From Irpex lacteus (taxonomy: Eukaryota; Basidiomycota; Agaricomycetes; Polyporales; Irpicaceae), in NCBI GenBank assembly GCA_001986395.2, contig MQVO02000032.1:124001-188000 (forward strand): a DNA stretch of 64,000 nucleotides. The letters run 5' to 3'. This document shows positions 34,463-45,670 of the stretch, piece after piece. Under the pieces are notes generated by a model. It did no database searches, was not told the origin of the DNA, and saw only the letters and a list, made by a program, of their open reading frames with translations. Numbering within the stretch: the first letter of the stretch is position 1; each line of letters starts with the position of its first letter. Made by a program: the position numbers and the translations under genes.

Positions 34463-34612
34463 CGACGTTGGTCTGGGGAACGCGGGGAAGCTAATCGAAT
34501 AGCTTATCTATGATCTCTGGTGTTCTGGTGTAATCCACTGGTGGATCCGTGCCTGAGGGGGGCGCGGATGCTGAAGTCGGGGTCGTTTACTTGTCCGGTG
34601 TTCAAAAAAAAG

Positions 34613-34845
34613 TGAAAGCCCGACGTCGGCGTCGGGCACACTGATCTCGACCGAGGAAGGAACAGGAACAAGTAATGGATAGAGACTTCGTCGCAGCAGT
34701 GGTCAGAGTGCTAATACATGTGTGTAGTAAACATCTAAGCTCACCTTCGTCGCAGCAGTGGTCAGAGTGCTGAAGAGACGAAGGTGCAGTGTTCGCGGAA
34801 CCAGATCAGACATAGACGCCCACGTAACCCTACGCCAGGGTTACA
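34613..34845 (-). repeat. 5' LTR of the Ty3/gypsy element
   Basis: This LTR is the presumed promoter end for antisense transcription of gag-pol, whose start codon lies about 150 nt downstream at 34462. Sequence and internal repeats are the same as in the other LTR. Confidence 0.95.
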
Positions 34846-34850
34846 AGAAA
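34846..34850. repeat. Right 5-bp target duplication of the Ty3/gypsy element
   Basis: The sequence agaaa directly after the LTR CA end matches 28833-28837. With one copy removed, host codons read CAT AGA AAA GCA across the junction. Confidence 0.9.
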
Positions 34851-36085
34851 AGCAAACAACCCTCACGATCAGTTCACCATCGGCGTAAAATCTTTTAACG
34901 TCCTCAGCCAGCCCGTGGTACAAGATTATATCACGCAATTACACCAGGCAAATAGGCATGCCAGAGGCGATGTGAATCGGACCCTAGGCATTCCTATTGA
35001 TGAGACTAATGAGATCGACTGCTCTCAAAGCCCCCGAATCGTGATGGCGAAAGAGCAGTCAGGATGCGTCCTAGGAACAAGGATGCATTCATCGTTGTCG
35101 TGAAGAACTTGTGGGTTCAGTTGGTTAAACCAATCTTGGATGTGGTTGACATCAAAGTGAGTGTCACCGTCCAGAGACCTACTGAGCTTCGTTTCTCACT
35201 TCAGGCTGCTCGCAGCCATCAAAAGCACGCAAACGCACCCGAATGTGGTGGTGCCCCACAGGCGATCTTGCTTTCCTTCCGATACACGCCGCGGGAGACT
35301 ATTCACTAGGAGGTGAATGTTGTGCCGACTATGTCGTTTCGTCTTACACACCCACGGTTACCGCTCTCACCACCGCGCGCAAAGTACACGAGCCGATACG
35401 CAAGGCGGATCTCAGGGTTCTACTCACTGGCTCACCTCATCCATATCAAGGCTCGCCCTTATATGAGACGGTCAAGGAGTTGAATCGAGTTGCACAGACT
35501 ATTCCTCCGAGCCAGCTTATACCCCTGCCCCCTTCTGATGATGTTCTCCTTGATCCACGCGCTGGTCTTAGTGTACCAACTGCCTTAGCAAAGCTACCAG
35601 ATGCGTCCATTCTGCATCTGGCGAGTCATGGTATCCAAGACTTTGAAAATCCTCTTAACAGTGGCTTTCTCCTACGCGACGCCAAGTTGAGTATCGCGCA
35701 GTTGATGCCTCTCCCTCTGCCACATGCATTCCTCGCATTCCTGAGCGCGTGCGAAACGGCCAGGGGAGATCAAGAATATAATGATCAAGTTGTTCATCTT
35801 GCAGCCACGCTACTATTCTCTGGATTCAAGAGCGTGATAGGGACCATGTGGTAAGTCAGCATCTATAGACTGAAGAACATCGTTCTCAGACCCGTTATTA
35901 GGAGCATGTCGGACATCGATGGGCCTGTGGTAGCTAGTCACGTATACAAACGGATATTCTCTGAGGATGCAGAATACTTGGATCCAAACATTGTGCCGTA
36001 TGCCCTAGACGAAGCAGTGCAAGAACTGCGTGCGAAAGGCGTATCTCCCAGTCGATGGTCTACATTCATTCATCTGGGCATCTAA
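34851..36085 (+). pseudogene. TPR/CHAT protein gene, segment 3 of 3 (catalytic CHAT domain)
   Basis: The host frame resumes at 34851 (K-ANNPHDQFTIGVKSFNVL). Exons are read as 34851-34971, 35031-35156, 35216-35850 and 35902-36085, all in phase. They encode VVVKNLWVQLVKPILDVVD, then MWWCPTGDLAFLPIHAAGDY, YVVSSYTPTVTAL, and the two catalytic blocks of CHAT (caspase HetF associated with TPRs) peptidases: ILHLASHG with the active His (about 35610-35630) and FLSACETARGD with the active Cys (about 35740-35765). The end is HLAATLLFSGFKSVIGTMW, VPYALDEAVQELRAKG and WSTFIHLGI before the TAA at 36083. Both catalytic residues are kept. The undisrupted product would be roughly 1,200 residues. Fungal TPR-CHAT proteins are numerous and mostly uncharacterised; a protease or stress/allorecognition role is inference from bacterial relatives. 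Confidence 0.8.
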
Positions 36086-36222
36086 ATTTTCGTTGATACC
36101 TGGAATACGGCGAAAAATGTGAAATGGGGTACTAGATTTCGTTACATGGTACTACAGTAGGGGGAATATGTATATGAGGCTATAATACATGATCAATTGT
36201 ATTAAGACAGCGACGACGATGC

Positions 36223-39200
36223 TCAGGCATCGCTCTCAATCTCTGGAAACTCGGAAGAAGATTGGTTCGAAGCTATCGAGGCATCCGCGGGATGGTTATC
36301 CTGAATGTGCAAATCGTCTCCGGCGTCGTTCACTCGAATAGTCACAACGTCGCCATCCCTATGCAACCGTTACATCAGTGATTCTTGAGCCTACCAGGAA
36401 AAAGCTGAGACGTACCGTATCGTGCCCTTGAGCATCTTTTGTGCAAGCGGGAAGAGGACCTTCGTCCGAACAACACGTGCGATAGCGCGAGCACCATAGA
36501 TGTCAGAATAGCCCTGTTGGGCAAGCCAGTCTCTGGCAGCAGAGTCGACATCCAAAGATATTCTCCTATGCTTCAACCGCTCAGCCACGTCGTCCAGCCG
36601 CAGGGATACGACCTTCAAGATAGAGTCACGCGATAGTTTGTTGAAGACCAGCATCGAGTCCAGACGATTTAACAGCTCTGGCGGGAAGTATTCGGACGTG
36701 CGTTCCAATACTTGATCGCGAGCTTCGGCTGTAACAACGCCATTGCTATCCGATGCTGATTTGTGGGCCAGGATATCGCTGCCGAGATTACTTGTGAGGC
36801 AGATGATTGTGTTCTGGCATGTAGATTAGTACATTGTAGAGGAATACGTTTTCGCGCGAACTGACCTTAAAGTCAACCTTGCGGCCTACGCTCGGAAGTA
36901 TGTTCGTGTCAGTGTATCCACATGCAACGTACCAGAGAGGTGCGTACCTTGCGAGTCGGTGATCTTACCCTCATCCAAGATCTGTAACAAAATCATAGCA
37001 ACATCCTAGAATAACATGAGCATACTGTCAGATCAACAGGAGTGCGACTGACTAACCTTGTGTGCCTTTTCGAGTTCGTCGAGAAGAATTACAGCTGCCA
37101 ACGACAGTGAGTATAAACAGGTCTCTGTGAAAGCGTGCATAGTGATTCTTACCGTATGGCTTGCGCCTGACAGCTTCTGTCAATTGACCGCCTTCCTCGA
37201 AACCAACATAACCGGGAGCTGCACCTATCAGTCGTGATATCGTGTGCCGATCGTGATACTCAGACATGTTTATGTTGATCCTAAACGTGGAGTTTAGTTA
37301 CGCACATTACTTGAGTTTCCAAAAGTTCAAACTTACAAGCCACGCCGCTCGTCGTTGAACAAGAACCCAGCAAGAGCTTTGCACAGCTCAGTCTAGGCAA
37401 CCAGTCAGACACTAGGCATATACATGAGTGGCACATTATTTACCTTTCCAACACCCGTAGGACCCAAGAACAGGAATGAAGCGACCGGTCGATTTGGTGC
37501 TTGGAGGCCAGCCCTCGAGATACGAACTGCGTCACTAACCGCAGCCACGACGTGATCTTGGCCAACAACTCGTTGGCGGAGCGCATCTTCCATCTAGATA
37601 AAAGCATTGAGTGTTCAATGCGCTTCACAGATGCAGTGGATAGACGTACATGTACAAGCTTCTCACGTTCCCCCTTGAGCAGATTCTGAACGGGAATACC
37701 TGTGGCTTTCGCGACAACTCTCGAAATATCGTTCGACGTCACACGATCGTGTAGCATACTGAGTGCGCCCTCGCCCTCATCCTCGCGAGATTCGTTCTCC
37801 TTGGGAAGCTGCTTCTCTAGCTCGGGTATAGTGGAGAAACGCAGCCGGGACGCCTTCTCGTATTGACCCTGCCGTTGTGCGACCTCCAGCTCGTACTTGG
37901 CTTCTTCGAGGCGCTCTTTCAGATCCTTGATCTGCTGAAGACGCGTACGTTCTGAATGTCCGAGAGTCAGTAATATGTGGCATCATCAGTTCACGTGAAA
38001 TTACTTACCCGCTTGCCAGATAGCAGTGAGCCTGTCAGCCTCTTCGCGTTTGGCTTTCAGGTTATCCTCGACCTTGTTGCGTCTTTCCACGCTGAACACG
38101 TCGCTCTCGTTCTTCAGACTCTCCAGCTCTATTTGCAATGTCATAATCTCCCGATCAAGAGCCTCCAGCTCGTCGGGTTTCGATTCTTGAGCGAGACGCA
38201 ATGCAGAAGCAGCTTCGTCTACCAGATCGATGGCCTTATCTGGAAGGTAACGATCTGATATGTATCTTGAAGAGTATACGGCCGCAGTGACTAGGGCTGC
38301 ATCGGATATCTCGACACCATGATGAACTTCGTATCGTGGCTTGAGGCCTCGAAGGATGGATATCGTCGACTCGACAGTGGGCTCGTCAATCTGGACGGGT
38401 TGGAATCGACGCTCGAGAGCCGCATCCTTGCCAATCGTCTTTCTGTACTCGTCCGCTGAACAAGTCACGATCAGAACCTGCGTATAGTACAGAACAACGG
38501 TACATACGTGTCGTGGCACCGACAAGTTGCAAGCCTCTGGCTAGAGCTGGCTTGATCATTTGGCCTGCGTCGATGCTCCCTTCTGCTTTACCGAGGTTGA
38601 ACAAGGTGTCTACGTGTCGCCGTCAGCAATATATTGCAAGATACTGTCAAGCAATAATCTACTCACGGAGCTCATCAATGAAACAGATGACGTTCCCCGC
38701 CTGTATGCTAGGAGTAAGCACATACCATTTCTCCATAGCATGGAAACTCACCTCGTCCTCGATGTCGCGAATAAGTGCTTTGAACTTCTCTTCGAATTGT
38801 CCACGGATACCTGAGCCTGCCATGATTGAAGCAAGATCTATGGAGAGAACTCGTTTATTTTGCAGAGACTGTCCCTGGAGTGAGAGCTGCTCGTCCATTT
38901 CAGTCACCTCCTGTTGCTCACCTCTGGTACTTCCTTAGCAACAATTCGACTCGCCAGACCTTCTAAAATGGCGGTTTTTCCGACACCTGGAGGGCCTATC
39001 AACTATTGTCACTGTTAGAATACACAATGTGTCATAGCCATGCCGTAGATACCTACCACTGGATTTGACTTTGTTCGTCGTGACAAAACTGTGGGAGACT
39101 GATGTCAGAGAAGGTCTGTAGTAAATTGTTTGGGATTCATACTTTGAATAGTCCGTCGGATTTCTGTAATGCTTCATTCAATAACGGTATACTTTAAGAA

Positions 39201-39588
39201 AGATTCCGGCGTCATACCTTCGTCACGCCCAATTGTAGGATCCAATTTCCCATTCTTCGCTAATTCGGTCAAATCTACGCTCTTTATACATGACCGAGGT
39301 CAGTGATAGGAAATGGCGAAAGTAAACAACGCGCACGTATTCCTTCAGTGCATCCCCTTTCTGGTGCTGCTGGCCAAACATCGAGAAGCCGGGAAAGCCT
39401 CCACCTTGGCCGCCGTTCCCAGGAGGTTGCTGAGCATAGCTCCTAGTGACAATTCTTGAAGGATGCTTTAGAGTTCTTGGTTGTGCTGAGATTAGTAGAG
39501 GAGCAGTCGTCTTCTGTAGTGACACATTATGGGGGACTGCCCGTTGAATTATTCGGGAGTTAGCTTGTCGTTGCAGTCGTTGCAGCAT
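36223..39588 (-). CDS. HSP78: Mitochondrial Hsp100 disaggregase HSP78 (ClpB family)
   Basis: Starts at 39588 with a basic, Ser/Arg/Gln-rich presequence ([19 protein letters not shown]) as expected for mitochondrial import. There is no Clp-N domain, which is the known hallmark of HSP78 against cytosolic HSP104. First AAA+ module: [20 protein letters not shown], Walker [21 protein letters not shown] (about 38995-38940), Walker B region [10 protein letters not shown] with [11 protein letters not shown] and GATT. The middle coiled-coil domain lies near 38200-37800. Second module: [16 protein letters not shown], Walker [12 protein letters not shown] followed by [14 protein letters not shown]-type [20 protein letters not shown], and [17 protein letters not shown]. 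The C-terminus is QKMLKGTI, then IRVNDAGDD and an acidic tail ending at 36223. At least twelve introns. It works with mitochondrial Hsp70 to dissolve aggregates in the matrix. A CCAAT box (ATTGG at 39711-39715) lies about 125 bp upstream. Confidence 0.93.
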
Positions 39589-40359
39589 GTCAAAGCAGTG
39601 ATGGACAAACAGAAAGGTAGCAGAAGGGCTCTGCCCCTGTTAAATAAGATTCAAGCTCCTGAAGAGGTGAAGGCGGTGGAGGTTTCTGGAGACATCTCCG
39701 TTCATTGCCTATTGGGGAAAGTGCGCGCTGGCCCGAAACAACCCGACGTGACGGCGCACGAGTGATCCGCAAATGCTCCGAGGCCAGCGCCTGCCAATTC
39801 CGACCTCAGAGTACTTCAAGTTTAAGGCCCATCGGTGAGCAGGACGAACGCCCACCACCACAGCTTAGCGTTGCTGCCAGTAGCAATCGCAAGTTTCATC
39901 TACATAAAAATTGGTAAGTAAGTAAATATACAAAATCAATGGCTAAGCAAGTAATCGCAGTAGGTCCTTCATCGGTTGCTCAGGACCCTTGGCAGCCGCA
40001 GTGCTCATCTCGCTACATTCGAGCCTCTCCGACTGGAACGACTCAGCGTCCGAACCCACGGGTCGAACGTCTCTCCGTCAGCAACCACGATGGCTCAGCA
40101 GGCTCTAAGTTCTCATGTAATCAGTCCTTGTCAGTGATTTATATGGAGTAGAATCCGCTGCAGTGATCGACACGAGTACGCTGTAAGATCGTGCCTGAAC
40201 TTCAAGTTGGCGTTACTAAAACAGTATACATACCCGCCATATCCTTTGCCCCTGTATACGCCTCGCATTTGTGACTCACTGACCAAGCATCATACAGACT
40301 GAGGAGAGAGTCAAAATAGAATCTGTGACATGGTACTCAGCTCGATCTGGTTCCCTTCT
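39589..40359. other. HSP78 upstream region, no gene seen
   Basis: About 770 bp. It contains the probable HSP78 promoter, including an inverted CCAAT at 39711-39715. Heat-shock elements were looked for, but no clean run of alternating GAA/TTC blocks was found. Short frames at 39529-39765 and 39939-40151 have no recognisable domain. Confidence 0.4.
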
Positions 40360-40930
40360 ACATCCTTGGGCCCTCGAAGACATGGACTTGGAGCGGTTTA
40401 CTCTGATATGTTTGATCTTTCGTCTGACATCGTCAATTGTGTTGAATGATGATCATCTTGCCATAGTCGTGTATGATAGCCCTTGTCTCAAGGTACCAAG
40501 TCCAATGTTGTCGAATCCTAAATGAGCTGCTATCAACGTCAGAATCAACGTTCCTTGGCAGCGTTTCCCGATAGCAGCGGGAATATAGCCATGATGTTCC
40601 ATCAGCTAAGTACGTGTTGACCCTGCTCCACCCACTACAGTATGCTCAATGATTCAATCTGTATCGACAGCGGTTGCTGACTCGGGTGAGTACAGGACTC
40701 TCGCACCTCTTTTACGCCATTTGTGATGGCTAGCCTCTGGAAAGTGTTGATCGGCGAGTTATTTGACCTCGAAGCGACTTCAGTGCTCATCAAGGAGAAT
40801 ACACATTTTATTGCTTTACATCCCAGCCATTAAAACCATATGTAGCCCATCGAAGACCTAATCTTTGATGAGATGTTGATCATCATCACGGTAGTACTCC
40901 TTAGGCCTGGTGGAGTCGGGATGCTACTAA
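40360..40930 (+). pseudogene. Decayed relic of the PF04199-type cyclase gene
   Basis: Several blocks in order match cyclase copy 1 at the DNA level but with stops and frame breaks. Near 40340-40360, ctcgatctggtt and ccttctaca match the LLDLVSFYT exon. Near 40440-40500 the translation NDDHLAIVVYDSPCLK parallels NNHFAAVASDCPCIE. Near 40530-40590 WQRFP with its upstream AIN block parallels the LHWQRFP exon. Near 40730-40800 a run translating IGELFDLEAT matches GMPIGELFDLEAI. Near 40910 the GGVG block parallels LGGVAS. The 5' exons including the metal-site block QWDGLRHYG were not found. This is a third, partial and non-functional copy, 20-30 kb from the intact ones. Confidence 0.72.
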
Positions 40931-41768
40931 TGTAATTCCCTCTCCTTGGGCCTACACCTTAGCATTCCGAAGGCTCAGCCGTCCGAAAGTTCCCCACAGC
41001 TAGGGCTAAGTTGAAGTTGAATTGAGTGTGGACCGGCGCCACGAATGCGCGACGCTGATCATACTTCGATGAATAGTGCATGTATCGCATGAATGAAAGC
41101 TGCCAGCATGAGCGCAGTTGCTGCATTTTCAACGAGTTAGTATTGATGTTGCCACTAGCAGTGAGGCTGGCCCCGAGGCACGAAGACTATGAGTAGTATA
41201 CAATTCAACGTGAACCTGGCCACTTCAATAAACAGAATCTTCATATTCTTATCCAAAATCATGGACTGACGGCATGGCGTGGACTCCACTGCCAGTGGCA
41301 GCATCAAGCGGGGAATGGCGGAGGCTCGCAGGGTGGGGTAGACGTCCACGGAAACCGAGTACCCATCAGCACAAGGTTCTTACTAGTACGCGTACGGTTC
41401 CGTGACCTCTCATTTCGGATGATGCTTGGAATTTGAGGCTCTATCTACCATCGATTTTGCCCACGAAGCGGATAACTGAGCGTCAGAGAGCCACGCTGTC
41501 CGTTTCTTCCACTCATCCTTGGCTAATACTTACCCGATCGTGCAATATGACTCGCCCACAGCCGTTTATAGAAGGAAGCTCATGTGAAACTGCCCTTTTG
41601 GGACGTGGGAATCCCAGATCTGGGTACACAACCTGCCATTCTAGGTGGAAGCGCCGCGCTGAACGTTTGAACGCGGACGGTCATCATCACGTTCGGACGT
41701 TGGCTGGGACATACTAATAGTGCCCGGATAACTCTAAGGTGACATGCAACCACTCTGTCGTTATCACC
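40931..41768. other. Intergenic, no gene seen
   Basis: About 840 bp between the cyclase relic and the FunK1 start. A minus frame at 41155-41349 and a plus frame at 41433-41717 carry no recognised domain. Probably FunK1 promoter and unique spacer. Confidence 0.4.
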
Positions 41769-44700
41769 ATGGCTGACCTACCGAGTCAACCTCAGGCTAC
41801 TACAGCGGCAGCCCCGCACGTCAATCCCAGCACCCCATACAAGCCCAATCCTGAGGCACGACTCCACTACCTGTGGCACCTATTCAACGCTCAAGACCTG
41901 AAGCGTGCGCTAGGCCTTGGCATGAACGGCTCATTATTTGGTCCCCCTTCCCCCAAGAGCTTCCTCACACGATTCATGCCTATTGCGCAGGCGATATTGG
42001 ACGCAATGCACAAAGACGTCAAGTTTTCCTGCCCAGACAAGGTGGAGGACGAGAGGGTTTTATATGATCTCTTTGTAAGGTCCCCAACACGATGTCTTTG
42101 ATACTCGACTGATGTGCCTGTTTTGCCTGACAACAGAGTCTGGCAATCACAGAGTACGGTATCTCTCCCAACTTCAAGTTCTACATCTCGGGGGACGGCA
42201 AGAAGAACATTAAGAATGTCCTATACCGTCCTGACGGTTCTTTTGAGGATTACCCCGTGGATACTGTTCCTGGCTACGAGAGTGGGACGGCTCGGAAGTC
42301 AGCTCAGGCTGTCTCGGTTCAGCCTTCTGGCGACTCCAAGGATACTAGTACGGGACGCAACAAGCCGCAGACGGTGAACGTCAGGCCAGTCAACTGGTGG
42401 ACGGATGGTCTCGTAGTCGAGTTCAAGAGGGAGGCATCGGCAGATCCCTTCTTCACTCGGAAACAGATCGACAAGGCTCACCAAGCGGTGGAGGCACGGA
42501 GAGCCGCGGATCCGCAGAACACGAACATACCGCCAGTCTCATTCCCAAAGTCTACCGACGCGCACGTCATCAACCAGGGTCAGCTATCCCTCTATGCCAC
42601 GAAAACCTTCACGCACCAACACCGAACACATCTATTCCAACTTCTCATCTGCGGAAAGTTGGCTCGCTTCCTGATGTGGGATCACTCTGGCGCCATTGTC
42701 TCGGATGTGTTTGACTACGTCGCCAAGCCAGATCTTCTTGCCGCTTTCGTGTGGCGCTATAACCACATGACCCCTGAAGCTCGAGGGTATGACCCCAATG
42801 CGCAACTTGCTAGTTCTGCGGAGTGTGCGACTTTCCAGGAGAAAACGAAGGAGCTTTTGGCGAACCTTGACAAATCCTGCCCACGGCATCCGCAGTATGC
42901 GTCCTTCCTACCTGGTGCTACTGCGGACGAAGGATGGCCTGTCTACAAGTTCACCGTCAAGGATACCGTCGACTCTGCCACGGGCAAGCAGACCGAGGTT
43001 CTGCTTCGGCGCCCGATCTTCTGGGCTCATGGCGCAGTCGGTCGCGGTACCCGTGGATACATCGTGTATGACCTCACCGATTGCGAGCTGAGGTTTCTGA
43101 AGATCACTTGGCGGGTCGTGCATGAGCGCCTTATCGCAGAGCGAACCATCCTTGGTAACCTGCGGCAGGCCGGTATTATGCGTGTTCCCGAGGTTTTCTT
43201 TGGAGGCGACGTAGCTGGTGAGGCGCGCAGGACACGAAGTACGAAATGGAAGAAGATGGGAAATCTGCCTGTTGGCCTTACTACCTTGCGAGAGTTTCAA
43301 CAGCATGTCCTGGTGGAGGAACTGGCCTTGCCAGTGCAGGTGGCACCTAATTCACTGGTGTATACCAAGGCGTTTCTTGACGTTGTTGTCGGTAAGTATG
43401 CCATGTAGTGTTTTTCTTCGCATGCTGATTATTATGATATCCGCGCCCTGAAGCGCTCGGTGCTGCGCACAACAGGTGCAAGGTATTGCATCGCGACCTC
43501 AGCCTCAACAACATCATGATTGTTGTTCGAGAGAGCAACAAGCTTGTGGGGGTGCTCTGCGACTGGGACCATTGCGGCAAGGTGGATTCTTCCGGCGACT
43601 CGGAGCAGCGGCATCAGGCCTTTCGAACTGTGCGCTTCTTCCTTTTATTTTCTTGAGTTCGCCTGACTCTGTAACCCAGGGAACTTGGCAATTCATGTCG
43701 ATCGGGATGCTCCAGAATCCGCGGAAGGCACACGATGTCCTCGATGATTGCGAGTCGCTGTTTTGGGCCTACCTTTATGGCGCTCTGCACGGCTACTGTC
43801 ATGGTACCGGCCACCATATCGATCTGAAGATGTTCGATGAACAAACAACGAATGAACGCCATCCATCTGTCAAGGTTGGAGGACAATTGAAGCGAGCGAT
43901 GCTCCCTCTTCTGGCAGCGGGCGGGCTGCAGTTCACCAGTTCGGCCTTGACTGACCTTGTCAAATCTATTGCAGAACACTGGAATGATCTATACATCCTC
44001 CAGGACCGTGTCCGTCAATTAGAGATCAAGAACGCGAGATCGCAGTCGCAGGAAGAGGAGTTAGAGGATTCGTTAGATCTGGATCTTGCTGCAGAGATTG
44101 GCAAACCAGGCACCACTACACGCAACTATAATCGTTCAAGTGCCGCTGTGAATGCGGAGCTTCTCGTTGCCTATGATGAGCTAAAAGACCTGCGCGAAGA
44201 GCTTAGCGACACGATGCGCTGGGCTCGACTTTTCAGCAAGGCTACGAAACGAACCAGTGGATGGACAGACGACGCATGCGAGGAGGACCCGTATCCTCCC
44301 CAGACACAAAGCGTGACGACGAAGATGGAGCATACCTCTCAGCAAACAACACATCTGACAGCAGGCCAAATGGAGGAATTCGAGGGGAGGGTCGAGGGCA
44401 TGGTAGCCGCCGAAAAGGCCCGGGCTTTAGCTGTAGCATCGGTAGCAGCTCGTGCCAACAAGCCGCCGACTAACGACGTGCGCCCGATTCTTGTGGGCCC
44501 CGAAGACGTAGTGCTCGATGACCGGTTCAGGTACATCTTCGGTCTCGATCCGGCCCCGTCTAAAACCGCTTGGTCAGGTTCTCAGCATCCACCTCTGGCT
44601 TCGCCACTGTCATCTGCTGCCCAACCTGCCAGCTGGAGCTTGTCTTCGAGCATAGGCGGCAGCAAACGGAGTCTGAGCGACGATCAGGACCTGTATCTCG

Positions 44701-44840
44701 ACAATGACCTGAGCGAAGACGACGACGAACCTGTGAGTTACCCGGCGTCGAAGAAACCCCGCAAAGATGTCGGGCTCTTGTTCCCGGCTACAGGTCGCGG
44801 TGGAACGGGTGCAAGCGGCTCGAACGATGTTTTCGAGTAG
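41769..44840 (+). CDS. FunK1-family fungal protein kinase-like protein
   Basis: Four exons (41769-42074, 42137-43391, 43454-43629, 43680-44840) join in phase to 965 residues. The start is MADLPSQPQATTAAAPHVNP; a slightly earlier in-frame ATG at 41739 is possible. An N-terminal region (1-250) includes VVEFKREASADPFF, which resembles the restriction-endonuclease-like patch seen before many FunK1 kinases. It is followed by INQGQLSLYATKTFTHQHRT and LLICGKLARFLMWDHSGAIV. The kinase domain has FLKITWRVVHERLIAERTIL (the Lys of the VAIK position), the catalytic loop VLHRDLSLNNIMIV, and CDWDHCG in place of DFG. The activation segment leads to GTWQFMSIGML (APE region), then DDCESLFWAYLYGALH. The C-terminus has a coiled-coil-like stretch and a basic KKPRKD. 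FunK1 kinases are expanded in mushrooms; targets are unknown. Confidence 0.88.
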
Positions 44841-45670
44841 AAAGTGAGCAGGAGGGGTGCATTCCGCGGCAGATCGCTCGTCTTTATTTTATGTCTGTTC
44901 TTGTGACTCGTAGCACACGCATGGAACTGCTAGTTGGCTACCACCATTATACCTTACGCATTGTTCATAGCTAGGCAAGTCCGTTCGCTACAGACGTTTC
45001 CAATAATGGACTGTACTCTCTGTGGGATAGAACAAATGATTCGTACTGCAATGAAATTTTATGCTCTCCATCGCTGTCCTACATTTGCTGCTGCTGTGTC
45101 TGTAGCGACGATATCGCCCACCTCCAACAATCCGTTCGCTGCATCAACGAGTATCTCAACATCTGTGAACACATGCGTTCAGCTTCTTCCTCGACACCAC
45201 TTGATTGGTCCTTCCACGATGAGAGTCCGGAATCGCTTGCATGATAGGACTTCGAATTTTCATGTGTAGAGTTTGGGGCAATCCACGCAGCATGCCAGCA
45301 ACAAAATGTGTTCCTTCGAGCAAACGACACGAGAAGCTTCGAGCGGGTGACGACATGAGGCCACCTAGTCTGTCGACGGAGACCGCAGGAGATGTTACGG
45401 CGTACTCGACGGTAGGATCAGAGGCACACGAAGCTAAGAGAAGCCCTGAACAATAGTCATAGAATTGCATCGGCAAGCCCGGAGGGCTCCCATTTCAACC
45501 AGAAGTGACCACTATCGTGAGCCAACGAAGAAACTGTCGTAGAATAGAAATGTGCTCCACATCATGCAGATCCAGAATACTATATACAAATGTCGTGAGT
45601 TAAATATGAACTATAAAGTAGCGTAGCATACCCGAGAGCGAACGTGAACAAGCAAACCGAAATGGCATCG
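44841..45670. other. Intergenic with a possible minus-strand coding fragment (45070-45476)
   Basis: A minus-strand frame from 45476 begins MPMQFYDYCSGLLLASCASD and runs to about 45156. A separate minus frame at about 45180-45065 gives VFTDVEILVDAANGLLEVGD, then IVATDTAAANVGQRWRA and a stop. The second stretch has protein-like composition and could be a last exon of a small gene, but no convincing splice junction or family was found. Confidence 0.25.

Larger units (their letters stand above)
28838..34845 (-). mobile_element. Ty3/gypsy LTR retrotransposon, chromovirus clade, complete
   Basis: The element is 6008 bp with two 233-bp LTRs that read as identical, TG...CA ends, and a perfect 5-bp target duplication agaaa (28833-28837 and 34846-34850). 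It lies antisense to the host CHAT gene. A polypurine tract abuts the downstream LTR at 29071-29085 (minus). One uninterrupted gag-pol frame fills the interior, with domain order protease, reverse transcriptase, RNase H, integrase, chromodomain, which defines the chromovirus branch. Directly after the 5' LTR the minus strand reads CTTTTTTTTGAACACC; no ordinary tRNA primer site beginning TGG is visible, so self-priming is possible (inference). Identical LTRs imply insertion too recent for mutations to accumulate. Confidence 0.95.

Noticed and set aside
39589..39780. Heat-shock elements upstream of HSP78
   Set aside because: Scattered GAA and TTC triplets are present but no three correctly spaced alternating units; only a CCAAT box was retained.
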